From Epiperipatus broadwayi (taxonomy: Eukaryota; Onychophora; Udeonychophora; Euonychophora; Peripatidae), in assembly GCA_028023455.1 (NCBI GenBank), contig JAQFVV010000021.1, forward strand, positions 7,468,853 to 7,532,852: a stretch of 64,000 nt of DNA, read 5' to 3'. The position numbers and the translations under genes are program-made. Below the pieces are notes generated by a model. That model saw only the letters and a program-made list of their open reading frames with translations, ran no database searches and was not told the DNA's origin. Each line of letters starts with the position of its first letter. Positions within the stretch are counted from its first letter, which is position 1. Below, piece after piece: positions 1 to 10,275 of the stretch.

Positions 1-537
1 AATAAAAATTTTAATAATAATATTGATCCTCCTGCTAATAAAAATTATGGACATCAATACCATACAATTCGAATGATCAAGTAAATTTTATAAGGAAGAT
101 TTATAAAGGCATATGTGATATTGCATTTTACACATCTCCTACATTAAGCAAATTAATAAATAATTCTAAAGATAAAACATCATTTGCAAATAAAAATTGT
201 ATTATTTATAAATGGATATGTAAGTATGGTAATGTATATATAGGAGAATCAAAATGTAAGTTGGAAAAAAGAACTAAAGAGCACTTGCTGTTGTTAAAAA
301 GAATTTAGAAATCGAATCAAAATTGCAAAGTAGATAATAATGTTTCAGCATCCATTTTTTACATCCATAATAATTCATGTATTTATGGTTTTAACTTCAA
401 TTACAATAACGTTAAAATATTGCAAATTAAAAAAAATAACAACAAAAGAAAAATAAAAAAAGCTATGTTAATATACAAATGCAAACATGACTTAATTAAC
501 AGCCAGGCAGCAAACGTTAAGATCGTGGAATTGTGAG
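1..537 (+). pseudogene. PLE-A2: C-terminal GIY-YIG part of a Penelope-like element, cut by the window edge
   Basis: Reading through one frame with breaks gives the end of a PLE protein: a linker resembling KWISMPF, then IIYKWICKYGNVYIGESKC, then a KRTKEH box and finally KIKKAMLIYK. This is the GIY-YIG nuclease that follows the RT in Penelope-like elements and nicks target DNA. A stop codon near position 308, right after the EHLLLL segment, breaks the frame, so this copy is dead. The RT part lies outside the window to the left. The end of the frame (NVKIVEL, stop at 535-537) matches the ends of PLE-A1 (NVRINELWDI) and PLE-A3 (NVKITELWEI), so the natural stop of the family is here. A 5'-truncated second copy is at 48630-48900. 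Family assignment is firm; the left boundary is unknown. Confidence 0.8.
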
Positions 538-555
538 AAGGTTAGTCTTTCAAAG

Positions 556-606
556 TGTTAGTTGACAAAGACTGGAAGGATAGTCAAATGCGCTACTAAG
601 TGGATA
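556..606 (+). ncRNA. Variant hammerhead ribozyme-like fold in the PLE-A2 3' UTR (decayed)
   Basis: About 20 nt after the PLE stop, UUGACAA (562-568) is followed by one A, a GACU/AGUC helix (570-573 with 581-584), an AAA box and then UGCGCUA. Stem I is UUAG (558-561) with CUAA (595-598). The usual GAAA box has lost its G here, so this copy is probably inactive. The same fold with a complete five-pair stem II is at 48766-48815. Seen directly: order, spacing and pairing. Ribozyme identity is inference from comparison with PLE-A1, PLE-A3 and PLE-B. Confidence 0.4.
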
Positions 607-610
607 AAAA

Positions 611-2195
611 TTTTAAAATATTTTTGATTACTGTATCGAATTATAATATTATTACATATATATATATATATATATATTGTAATTATAAGTTTTGCACTGA
701 GAACTACACATGTGTATAAGGTGAATATACTTTTTTTAAAAAAATGATATAGTATATTGCTTTTCCAATAAGCCAATTTTCTTATCAAACATGGTAAAAT
801 AATTTAACAAATTAAATTATTAATTATTAAACTGTTGTTATAAAATATTTCTTTAGATAAGTCTAAATAAAAGAGCTTAATTATTTTTAAAAAATAAGTT
901 GAGCTAATTCCGTATTTAAATATTTTTTATTATATTCTATAATGCAAATAGCTATAATTTATTTAAACAGTTCGAATTAACATATTAAATCTTATAGGTG
1001 GGTGCAAATGTATGTATTTTTTGTTTGGACTGAAGTTAAAGTTTTTAAAAAATTGATTATAACTAAAGTTAGACTGCAATATTTTTATTTTGTTTAAGTC
1101 TTTATTATTTTAAAATGTTATAGTCGTATTTTAAGAACTTCAAACATATAAAAAACATGTGTTTAAATAAGTATTCATTATTGTAACATTTTAATTATTG
1201 TTAAATAATAATTTATAATTTTAAATGTAAGATTAAATTTATTATATCTGTAAAATGCAGACAGTTTATTTTAAAAATTCTATATTTAGAATATTTGTAT
1301 TGACAACTAATTAAAGGTCACATAAATTATTAATTAATAACTCTCCAAATCCATCAATCTTTAATTTCATTGAGATCACATGATTTGACATATAAATATA
1401 GTTTACCACATAAACTTACTTACTTACAGATCATTCATCAGTAGCTAGCTGCCAAACAAACCTGTTAATATCCAAAAGTAACTTTAAATCTAGATCTCAA
1501 CTTCCTTTAGTCACACAATGGTATGATTAGGATACTATTCAGTATTGAAAGCGCTCAACTTTAAATCAATTTTCTTTATTACAAATTCAAACCTGTTTTG
1601 TTATTAAAAATCTTTTTAACATTTTTTAAACCATTATAATAATATTATTGTACCTCTAGAACAATGAACAGCTAACTAATTTTCTGCTTTGGCTCTCTTG
1701 CTATTGACGCAAGTCATCTTTCTGTAATATCCTATAAGTATACCCATTTTTTAAATTTAAACAACTTCCTTTAACAATAGATGGAAGTGTAAAACTGTAA
1801 CAGTAATTTGTGGATGGTAGAGAAATTCACGTATGTAGAATTATTCTTATTATAAGCATGTTAACTTTCCATTTATTGCTTTTCTCATTTAAATTTTGAA
1901 GTAAACTTTATAGCTAAACTTGTTAAAAACGAGACTTGTCTTCCATTTTATGAATTATTTGCTATGTTATGATTTTGCATTTAGTTATAAGCTTTATCAT
2001 GAAATTCTGTTATATATTATATCATAGCAAACTTTGTTCCTTATCATGCAGAATTCTTTTGATTATAATTCAAATTCACACTATTGCTAACTTGAGTAAT
2101 GTTGTATTCATCACGCTAAATTTACGGATATATAATAAGAATGTGAATTATTTGTTTGACTTGAAAAATGTCCATAAACCTAATAAAATTCTTTT
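611..2195. other. No recognisable gene
   Basis: AT-rich sequence with a short (TA)n run at 657-676, which is where the PLE-A2 tail ends. The small open frames in it have no recognisable motif and AT-driven composition. I see no further element. Confidence 0.5.
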
Positions 2196-2210
2196 ACACT
2201 TTGTTAATTA

Positions 2211-2473
2211 AGCCAATATACATCACATGATCACCATTTCTTATGCTTTCTTATAACTGTTATTAAAACAGGCAAAACTCTCCATACAGTATTGCAGTGC
2301 TCTCAGATCTAAGGTTCATCACTGATGAAGACCACAAGCCTGAAACTAGTCTGGGAATATTAGATGAGTAGGCACTGGTTGGGGATTTTATGCCCAAGGC
2401 TTCTGGAATCCTTTAATTACTCTGGCTTGCACTGAGTGGTAGTATTGTATGGAGAGTTTTGCCTGTTTTAATA
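2211..2473 (+). mobile_element. HHR fold-back element, family R1, with 15-bp target-site duplication
   Basis: Left arm 2211-2296 is the inverted 3' tail of the family (CATCACATGATCACC, then CAGGCAAAACTC). It joins a forward segment that carries a hammerhead (2316-2362) and ends in GAGTTTTGCCTGTTTTAATA. ACACTTTGTTAATTA is present at 2196-2210 and again at 2474-2488, an exact 15-bp direct repeat. This length fits target-primed retrotransposition, not a cut-and-paste MITE. No protein is encoded, so mobilisation in trans is required; PLE enzymes are the obvious candidates. Related copies are at 12995, 15093 and 16969, with decayed copies near 15.7 and 41.3-42.3 kb. Confidence 0.75.
2316..2362 (+). 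ncRNA. Hammerhead ribozyme (type I, minimal stem III) in R1 element
   Basis: CUGAUGA at 2332-2338, a stem II region (AGACC, loop, GCCU), GAAA at 2342-2345, then CUAGUC. The stem III segment ACUAGU is a perfect palindrome with a two-base loop, and the predicted cleavage site follows GUC at 2351. Stem I is weak in this copy (about three pairs), so activity may be reduced. The copy at 17303-17352 has stronger stems I and II. Confidence 0.6.
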
Positions 2474-2488
2474 ACACTTTGTTAATTA

Positions 2489-4009
2489 CTGTTATCTGTG
2501 ATATTTGCATCATGTTATAATAAGCTGTTTTAACAATGATATGCTTTTATAATGTCTAAAAATGAGAATTAATGCATTCCTAGGAAGTGTACTTTGTATT
2601 GCAACAATAATGTGGAAAATGAGCTAGTTATTATTTCACATTTATTTATTCCAAATAAATTTTCTTTACTTATTTAAATACTTTCTATTGCCTAGGAATA
2701 GTTTATTTGCTATAACATAGAATGCATAATGAACTTTCAACTTTATATTGCAATAATGTTTTTATATGCTGAAATATAAGATAAATAATATGCTCTCTAA
2801 TTCATATTGTTTCATATTATATTAATACTTTATGTATTACCTCAGATTCTTTTATTTACTTTACTATAAATGAAATGTTACGTTCTCAACTTCATCTTGT
2901 TTTATATTATAGTATTGCACTCAACTTTGTGCTTCAAATTTTGAAGGATTATTTCTCAACTTCGTAGTACTTCATATTACACTGTTTCTGTAATTTGTGC
3001 CTCAGATTTTCAAATGGATGTTTATCTAATAGTGCTTTTAAAAATCTTAAGAATATTTTTAAAATAAAGTATTTGTAAGTTTAATGGACTTGCTGCTTTA
3101 ACTAACATATTCTAAAGTGTATTAAGAACAAATAACTGAAAGTCTCATTTATGAACTGTCCCGGAGTGGTAAATAAAAAGAAAATTATTTTCTTTTTGGA
3201 ATATTGATTTATTTATAATGTTTTTTTTTTTTGTTTATGATATTTTTGCTAGAAATTTATTTATAATTTATATATCATATAAAATGAGTTGTGGGTTCTC
3301 AAAACACATTTGCATTATGATATTTAAAAGGTAATATGAATATTTTGCATAGGATTGTTTAAGAAATACTATGAATGAATATATGCCTTTGGAGAAGAAC
3401 TGTTATTATTTATAGTCTTTCACATTGCATTTGTGATATTTTCTTATATGACAAATAGTGTGTGTTTATAACTACTTTCGTATTTATTTGGAAGTATGGT
3501 TTTAAAATACAAGTCATAAGTGACTTAAATATTGTATTAGGCAAATGTTTATGATGGTGGAATATCATCATTTATTTTGATTAGTGAAACAATATTAATG
3601 CCAATTTGACAATTATAGACAAGTGTTGATATTTTATAATTCCATCATTTTGCCAATCTTATTTATTGTTGTTTGGTGTAGACACAGAAGGACAGTATGC
3701 TATGATGTTCATCTTCATTGCTTCTTCATTTATCTGAGCAAGACTTGGAAATGGTAAGTATGGTAATATTCATTGCTTAAATATTGTATCTGCAAAGTCT
3801 GTGATAAAATATTATTTGATAAAACATTTTTTTGATAAAACATGCATTAAGAATTATTTTGCATAGGCATAAACAAATTATACCTCTTCACAAATTTTTA
3901 TATACCTTTATTGTTAGCAAGACAGTTTATTTAACACTCTCAACAGATTTCAATTTAAGCTTTCACCCACAATGAGCCACTAATAGACTAATCAATAACT
4001 CAAATGAAA
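2489..4009. other. No recognisable gene
   Basis: AT-rich single-copy-looking DNA. I found no coding motif, RNA gene or repeat shared with other parts of the window. Confidence 0.45.
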
Positions 4010-4480
4010 AGATCACACCTGACCAAATCCCTCAGACTATTTACACAATTACATGCTCCCATAATGGCTGTGAGGGCAAAGAAACAATAGCCACAATCGC
4101 TACCAGAGTATCACAACATCAATACTTACATAATAGGGCAAAAATCAAAGCTGAAGGTAACTCAATATTTTTCAAACATTAAAGGTCCACAGGCCACATT
4201 TTCAAACCTACTACTGCTGAAATGGTTTTCACTGAGTGTAATGACACCAAGTGAAAGATAAAGGAAGTGCGATTTATAGCAGAAAATCCCAACTCCATCA
4301 ATAGGAAAGATGCTTGCTTCTCCATCTGAAAAAATGGGCAGTCCAGGTGATTTGCATATATTTTGCATACATCTTTATTAGACAAGCTAACAACGAACAT
4401 TATTATTATAAGCTATGAAAATACAAACATGAAGCTCCTGAAAGTGCTAAGCTATTATAAACTTTTAATAGAGCCTCACA
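4010..4480 (+). pseudogene. PLE-C relic: GIY-YIG endonuclease fragment
   Basis: A degenerate frame reads IYTITCSHNGCEG, then TRVSQHQYLHNRAKIK, then a KIKEVRFIAENPNSINRK segment. The order Tyr/Cys-rich start, RxSQH box, an H near 'STGHIF' and the final KIKEA-like helix matches the C-terminal nuclease of a PLE type different from PLE-A and PLE-B. Stops interrupt it. The 3' part to about 4480 resembles sequence after the PLE-C relic at 57.6 kb. A third relic lies at 36.1 kb. The short antisense ORFs here are shadows. Confidence 0.6.
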
Positions 4481-5290
4481 GTTGTGCATTTCAAGTGCAA
4501 TATATAGATGAACACACTATTGAAAGTATCTTATATAAATGCCATATTTTGAGTGATGCTCAAGTCTTTTAATTAAATAAAGAGGGAACATAATTTAGTG
4601 GAAAGTTCTAGATATTTTCTTTTTAAAATTAAAGTGATTATTAAAATATAATTGTAAGTATTATTATTTTGATCATATTAAATTTTAAAATATTTATAAC
4701 TATTTCTATTTATTATATTTAAAAATATTAATAAATCTTTGTTTTATTCTTAATCTTTCACTTTGTCTGGACATCATCATCTGCATTATCAGAATATCTC
4801 AATCATGCAAATATTATAGCATTTATTTATAAGAGTATGTAGTACATAAAAACCACTTGTTAAAGTTTGTGATGTGTAGTATTAAAGCTACCTTGATGTT
4901 TAACAATTATTTTAATTAGATTATGTTATGTTGATTAAAAGAATGCTTTTGTAATCTCTGAGTATGAAAAAAATCCATTTCTTACTCACTGTATCATTAA
5001 TGTCATATTTTGTTAGATTAGAGTCATTTAAATAAAAATCTCATTATTGAATTATAACTGAATCTATTTATTATGGTTCTTGTTATAATAATTCAAAAGA
5101 ATATATAATATATTTGTAACTATCCTAGATTGATAATATAATTGGAACCTGAAATACAGGTTAATATCTTATTTATAATAAGATAATGTGATGGTCACAT
5201 ATAGTTTTAGTAGTAGTAGATATTATTTGAAATAGAGTTTTGTAGCCATGTGGCTTCATTATCCTTTTTGGCACATCTTGCTAGCTGTTT
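4481..5290. other. No recognisable gene
   Basis: AT-rich; 4481-4560 may still be decayed PLE-C 3' UTR. Nothing else is supported. Confidence 0.4.
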
Positions 5291-5295
5291 GAAAA

Positions 5296-5391
5296 CTAAT
5301 GTATAATGTTGATATATATATATATATATATATATATGATCTAAATAATGTATAATGTTGATATATATATATATATATATATATATGATCT
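5296..5391 (+). repeat. Direct duplication of a roughly 48-bp unit containing (TA)n
   Basis: AATGTATAATGTTGA followed by (TA)n and TGATCTAA occurs twice in a row, at about 5300-5344 and 5348-5392. The second copy abuts the R2-type hammerhead relic on the minus strand. Confidence 0.7.
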
Positions 5392-5489
5392 AATGAGCTT
5401 GCCAATGGCTCTTAACAAGCTTTTCAAAATATCCTCAATCCCAGACCAATTTTTCAGTTTTCTGCTTCTGGTTTCCTCAGTGAGAATAT
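5392..5489 (-). mobile_element. R2-type HHR element relic
   Basis: Reading the minus strand from 5486: CTGAGGA, a loop region, GAAAA, GGTCTGGGATTGAGG, then AAGCTTGTTAAGAGCC and a GCTCATTA end. This is the order seen in the R2 elements at 9.8-10.8 kb. It lies directly beside the PLE-A1 insertion point, so it may be an older element interrupted at (TA)n, or part of the PLE-A1 terminal repeat. I cannot decide between these. Confidence 0.55.
5428..5486 (-). ncRNA. Hammerhead ribozyme (R2 type)
   Basis: On the minus strand CUGAGGA is at 5480-5474, GAAA near 5460 and GGUC at 5447-5444, followed by UGGGA that pairs with UCUCA before the core. Here stem III is longer and irregular (CUGAAAAAUUGG region), unlike the two-base-loop palindromes of the other copies. 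Confidence 0.5.
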
Positions 5490-5611
5490 ATATATATATA
5501 AAACAAAATAAATGTCCACTAATATCAATAATACAATAACAAAACTTAAATATATTCCAAACAACGGTAAACAATTTATAATACAATATAAATAAAAACT
5601 CAATAAAAACT

Positions 5612-5660
5612 CATAAAGAAATATTTTCGATTATATTCATAATCATTTTCAACTCAACTT
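5612..5660 (-). ncRNA. Variant hammerhead (UUGAAAA core) in PLE-A1 minus-arm 3' UTR
   Basis: On the minus strand UUGAAAA (5652-5646), one U, then a perfect six-pair stem II GAUUAU/AUAAUC with loop GAAU, GAAA (5628-5625), and the palindromic AAUAUU stem III. The predicted cleavage follows UUU at 5619. Stem I is GAG with CUU. Compared with the classical core CUGANGA, C3 is U and G8 is A, with one extra base before stem II. The fold is intact in this arm and broken by a deletion in the plus arm. Confidence 0.5.
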
Positions 5661-5703
5661 TCAAAATGGAATCATCTATTACCAACCGGAAACACATGTC
5701 GAT

Positions 5704-7196
5704 TTAAATATCCCACAATTCATTAATCCTAACATTTGCTGACTGTCTGTTTATTATCGTATTTTTATACCTACTAATAAAAACTGCCTCTTTAATTTTT
5801 CTTTTTTCATTATCTCTCTCTTGTCCTAAATTTTTTATTTTATTTATATCAAAATTAAACTTAAAATTACAATTTCTATCATGATCATAAAAAACAGATT
5901 CAGTATATAACTTGACTTCATTACTATTATCATTACATATCTGTACATTTTTCAAAACTCTTTTATATAACAATTTATGTTCTTTAATTCTTTTCTCTAT
6001 ATTACATCTAGATTCCCCTATATATGATAAGTTACACCCACAAAAAATTCTATAAATTATATTACTCACGTTATTTTTTTCTAACTTATCTTTTGAATTA
6101 TTAACCATTCTATTTAAATTACCTGATCCATAAAAAGAAACATTATATATACCATTATAAACTTTTTTCATAAATTTTACTTGATTATTATTATAAAAAG
6201 GCAAAGAAATCCACTTCTTACTCTTAATTTCTTCATCACCAGTATTTCTATTAATTTTCTTACTAAATTGACAAACCACTTGATAAATTTCTTTTATATT
6301 ATAACCTACACTTAATAATTCACTTACATAATTTTCAATATTTTTCTTTTTATCACATGCATATTTACACAAAATATTATTTCTATACAAAAAAGATCTA
6401 AAACCAGCCATCTTATAATTATGTGGCACATTAGATAAATAGGAAATATACCCTCTAGTTTCAATAGATTTAATAAACAATTTATAGTTAATCATATTAT
6501 TGTTCCTTGAAATTATCAAATCTAAATATTTAATACTGTTATTATATTCTTTCTCCATAGTCCAGATAAGACCTTTTAATTTATTATATTCATCAAAAAT
6601 TTTATCAATCATTTCTGAAGAAGCACATATAAAAACATCATCCACATACCTCTTATATATCTTAATATTTTCCATAAATATAAATTTGTTTAAAATTTTC
6701 TCTTCATAATATAACAAAACAAAATTGCATAACTGTGCACCATTGGTAATCCCATTGGCCAGCCTTTACTCATCTTATAAAATTTACTATTAAAGGATGC
6801 AACAATATTTTGTTCAATAAAATTTAAAGCCTTCATCAGAAAACATATTAATTGATTATCCACTTTCTTTTCCAATAAAGCTTGATGAATTATCTTAATT
6901 GAATCAAGTCTATCAATAGATCCATACATCTCAGAAACATCCAATGACACTAAAACATCATCATAGTCCAAACTTAAATCTTTAATTTTTTCAACAAAAT
7001 CAAATGATAACGTTACAGAATATTTTCCAAATCCAAGTAAATCTTGTAAAATTTTAGCAATATATTTACTAGTCTTATACACAAAAGACCCTCCAAAATC
7101 CAAAATTATTCTAAGTGGATAACCTTCTTTATGTAATTTTACATTAGCAAATACACGTGGACAAATAGCACTTGAAGGATATAATGAATAGTACAC
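5704..7196 (-). pseudogene. PLE-A1 RT/GIY-YIG protein, minus arm, one frameshift
   Basis: Same protein as 7213-8766 but split into two frames, 7196-6690 and 6717-5704. One base is missing near 6745, within the segment after GWPMGL, so the frame changes between RT motif B and motif C. Downstream of the break RYVDDVF, KYLDLIISR, the YIGES nuclease and KIKEAVFIS are intact. This arm ends in NELWDI followed by a stop, which by comparison with PLE-A2 and PLE-A3 is the natural end. It could not make a continuous RT without frameshifting. Confidence 0.9.
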
Positions 7197-7212
7197 ATGA
7201 ATAAATGATAAT

Positions 7213-8766
7213 GTGTACTATTCATTATATCCTTCAAGGGCTATTTGTCCACGTGTATTTGCTAATGTAAAATTACATAAAGAAGGTTATCCACTTAGAA
7301 TAATTTTGGATTTTGGAGGGTCTTTTGTGTATAAGACTAGTAAATATATTGCTAAAATTTTACAAGATTTACTTGGATTTGGAAAATATTCTGTAACGTC
7401 ATCATTTGATTTTGTTGAAAAAATTAAAGATTTAAGTTTGGACTATGATGATGTTTTAGTGTCATTGGATGTTTCTGAGATGTATGGATCTATTGATAGA
7501 CTTGATTCAATTAAGATAATTCATCAAGCTTTATTGGAAAAGAAAGTGGATAATCAATTAATATGTTTTCTGATGAAGGCTTTAAATTTTATTGAACAAA
7601 ATATTGTTGCATCCTTTAATGGTAAATTTTATAAGATGAGTAAAGGCTGGCCAATGGGATTATCAATGGTGGCACAGTTATGCAGTTTTGTTTTGTCATA
7701 TTATGAAGAGAAAATTTTAAACAAATTTATATTTATGGGAAATATTAAGATATATACGAGGTATGTGGATGATGTTTTTATATGTGCTTCTTCAGAAATG
7801 ATTGATAACATTTTTGATGAATATAATAAATTAAAAGGTCTTATCTGGACTATGGAGAAAGAATATAATAACAGTATTAAATATTTAGATTTGATAATTT
7901 CAAGGAACAATAATATGATTGACTATAAATTGTTTATTAAACCTATTGAAACTAGAGGGTATATTCCCTATTTATCTAAAGTGCCACATAATTATAAGAT
8001 GGCTGGTTTTAGGTCTTTTTTGTATAGAAATAATATTTTGTGTAAATATGCATGTGATAAAAAGAAAAATATTGAAAATTATGTAAGTGAATTATTAAGT
8101 GTAGGTTATAATATAAAAGAAATTTATCAAGTGGTTTGTCAATTTAGTAAGAAAATTAATAGAAATACTGGTGATGAAGAAATTAAGAGTAAGAAGTGGA
8201 TTTCTTTGCCTTTTTATAATAATAATCAAGTAAAATTTATGAAAAAAGTTTATAATGGTATATATAATGTTTCTTTTTATGGATCAGGTAATTTAAATAG
8301 AATGGTTAATAATTCAAAAGATAAGTTAGAAAAAAATAACGTGAGTAATATAATTTATAGAATTTTTTGTGGGTGTAACTTATCATATATAGGGGAATCT
8401 AGATGTAATATAGAGAAAAGAATTAAAGAACATAAATTGTTATATAAAAGAGTTTTGAAAAATGTACAGATATGTAATGATAATAGTAATGAAGTCAAGT
8501 TATATACTGAATCTGTTTTTTATGATCATGATAGAAATTGTAATTTTAAGTTTAATTTTGATATAAATAAAATAAAAATTTTAGGACAAGAGAGAGATAA
8601 TGAAAAAAGAAAAATTAAAGAGGCAGTTTTTATTAGTAGGTATAAAAATACGATAATAAACAGACAGTCAGCAAATGTTAGGATTAATGAATTGTGGGAT
8701 ATTCAAATCGACATGTGTTTCCGGTTGGTAATAGATGATTCCATTTTGAAAGTTGAGTTGTTATGA
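7213..8766 (+). CDS. PLE-A1 reverse transcriptase plus GIY-YIG endonuclease (5'-truncated, open)
   Basis: A 517-residue frame. RT part: VKLHKEGYPLRIILDF (19-34), motif A SLDVSEMY with Asp86, motif B GWPMGLSM (145-152), motif C YVDD (184-187, catalytic Asp pair) and KYLDLII (223-229). Nuclease part: IIYRIFCGC (380-388), YIG (392-394), KRIKEH with likely catalytic Arg403, and KIKEA with likely catalytic Glu470. This order defines Penelope-like elements, whose product copies its RNA at a nick made by the GIY-YIG domain. The usual N-terminal region is absent and the first ATG lies at the truncation edge, so it is probably not the original start. In this arm the natural stop after WDI is changed (TAA to CAA), adding 21 residues read from the 3' UTR. 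Confidence 0.9.
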   Translation: MYYSLYPSRAICPRVFANVKLHKEGYPLRIILDFGGSFVYKTSKYIAKILQDLLGFGKYSVTSSFDFVEKIKDLSLDYDDVLVSLDVSEMYGSIDRLDSIKIIHQALLEKKVDNQLICFLMKALNFIEQNIVASFNGKFYKMSKGWPMGLSMVAQLCSFVLSYYEEKILNKFIFMGNIKIYTRYVDDVFICASSEMIDNIFDEYNKLKGLIWTMEKEYNNSIKYLDLIISRNNNMIDYKLFIKPIETRGYIPYLSKVPHNYKMAGFRSFLYRNNILCKYACDKKKNIENYVSELLSVGYNIKEIYQVVCQFSKKINRNTGDEEIKSKKWISLPFYNNNQVKFMKKVYNGIYNVSFYGSGNLNRMVNNSKDKLEKNNVSNIIYRIFCGCNLSYIGESRCNIEKRIKEHKLLYKRVLKNVQICNDNSNEVKLYTESVFYDHDRNCNFKFNFDINKIKILGQERDNEKRKIKEAVFISRYKNTIINRQSANVRINELWDIQIDMCFRLVIDDSILKVELL

Positions 8767-8795
8767 ATATAATCGAAAATATTTCTTTATGAGTT
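8745..8795 (+). ncRNA. Broken variant hammerhead in PLE-A1 plus-arm 3' UTR
   Basis: The same sequence as the minus-arm fold at 5612-5660, but AAAATGA is missing after GTTGAGTTG (8752-8760). The deletion removes the A6-A9 part of the core and the first two bases of stem II. The GAAA and AAUAUU segments remain. It overlaps the read-through end of the ORF. Confidence 0.45.
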
Positions 8796-8883
8796 TTTAT
8801 TGAGTTTTTATTTATATTGTATTATAAATTGTTTACCGTTGTTTGGAATATATTTAAGTTTTGTTATTATATATATATAAAAC

Positions 8884-9790
8884 TTCATGTTTAATCAATG
8901 AAACCAAATAGCATTGTAAAACAATTTGTCATCATACTTTATTAGATTGCTCAGCCAACATATATCACATTTGGCTTAGCAATCTAATACAAGAAGGCTG
9001 ACAAAATATTTTTCATCTGCATTTCACTTCAGTAGTCCCAACTGGAGATTACATATAATGGTGAAAATAATGCTGCATCTATTATATTAAAAGTATTTGA
9101 CATAAAATTTTTCACACATATGAGCTTTGAAATGAGTAAGTCATGGGCTATCTCAAGAAAGTTTGAATTAAGCCTTATTCAATTGGGGTGTGCTTCACTC
9201 TGCATTAATAGATTTTCTAACTCTTTTACATCCAGGATTGCTAATATAAATGGATCATTTAGGTCATTTTGTGTGGCTGAGAATTCTAGGAGTGCTGTTG
9301 AAATTATTTTGCCAACAACATTGGATTTCATTGATCAAGTTTGGATATTATATATAATATTGAAATAATGTTGTAATTATTAGACTGTATATATAATAAA
9401 TTTTATTTCCACATATTGAAATGCTTTATGAAGTGTGTAATTACTCTTTCTTCATAAAATGTATCAACTTAACTTGCAAATAAATATTACAGAGCAATGA
9501 TTCTACATCCATACACAATGTGTAAAAAGTAAATAGAAACCAGTCCCTACCTCATGTAAAAGTGATGTATTGAAACTGTTAACATGGGCAAAGAAACTAA
9601 GGTGGTGATGCCTCTATAACATTACAGATATATTATTCTTTACATGAGACTTACAGTATATATTTGGACTAGGTATAATGTCAGCTTAATATTTAGCAAA
9701 AGTTAATAATATATTTTCATAAAGTGATTTGTATCAAAGTTATGAGTGGACTAAATTTGAACCTTGTCAATTGAACTATAATAATTTGCT
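8884..9790. other. No recognised gene; one hairpin and one unassigned ORF
   Basis: A 46-nt hairpin lies at 8942-8987 (GATTGCT and AGCCAA mirrored by TTGGCT and AGCAATC). An 82-codon frame at 9120-9368 (+) starts MSFEMSKSWAISRK and has ordinary amino-acid mixture, but no motif I recognise. It could be a relic of a mobile-element protein or chance. Confidence 0.35.
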
Positions 9791-9796
9791 ATATGT

Positions 9797-10272
9797 ATAT
9801 TATAAAAAAATCAAGTCATATATCACATGATCTAATTTAGCAAAGTTGTATTACAAATGTTATATAATGAGCTTGCAAATAGCTCTTAACAAGCTTTTCA
9901 GAATATCTCCCACCTCAGACCAGTTTCTGCTACTGACTTCAGTGAGGTGCTAGGATATTCAAGCATTAGATTTAAAATGCGAGGCAAAGCACAGCATTTT
10001 ATCTAATAGATAACTATTAAGTAGAATATCTAAAATTTTTCAAATATTCATATTTTTTTCCAGTCCAGCTTTCTAATTTAAATAGCCACATGGGTCTGAA
10101 CTAAGTTCAGATGCACCATATATTAATAGCTTAGGCAATATAAAATCACCAAAGACTTAATAGCAAAAAATAAAATTATGAAGTAATCAAGTCATATATC
10201 ACATGACCTAATTTAACAAGCTTGTATTACAAATGTTATATAATGAACTTGCAAATAGCTCTTAACAAGCTT
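9797..10272 (-). mobile_element. R2 HHR element, minus copy of a head-to-head pair
   Basis: On the minus strand, from 10272: AAGCTTGTTAAGAGC, TAATACAAGCTTGTTAA, CATGTGATATATGACTTG, the self-complementary CTGAACTTAGTTCAG, a decayed hammerhead (9905-9962), then the same AAGCTTGTTAAGAGC start again and a second stop at GACTTGATTTTTTT. It is therefore a little more than one monomer. It meets the plus copy at 10272-10273, 5' to 5'. Confidence 0.7.
9903..9962 (-). ncRNA. Decayed hammerhead (R2 element)
   Basis: On the minus strand the flanks GAATATCC, ACCTCA, GAAAC, GGTC and TGAGGT are all present, but the core reads CTGAAGTC because bases are lost from CTGAGGAAGC. Stems I and III remain; the catalytic core does not. 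Confidence 0.6.
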
Positions 10273-10275
10273 AAA

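Larger units (their letters stand above)
5505..8868. mobile_element. PLE-A1: two 5'-truncated copies head-to-head, forming a large palindrome
   Basis: The minus-strand copy occupies 5505-7198 and the plus-strand copy 7211-8868. They are nearly identical inverted arms separated by 12 nt (7199-7210); GAATAGTACACAT is mirrored at the centre. ATATATATATAAAAC is found at 5490-5504 and 8869-8883, which looks like a 15-bp target-site duplication around the whole pair. Caution is needed because that string is low-complexity. The arms differ by a frameshift, a stop change and a 7-nt indel in the 3' UTR. Full PLEs encode about 200 further residues upstream of what remains here, so both copies are 5'-truncated at the same point. 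Confidence 0.85.

Noticed and set aside
2211-2473. Tc1/hAT-type MITE
   Set aside because: The flanking duplication is 15 bp, too long for these classes; inverted ends are explained by 5'-to-5' joined copies.
6500-6709. Frame at 6500-6709 (+) and twin at 7701-7910 (-)
   Set aside because: Antisense shadows of PLE-A1.
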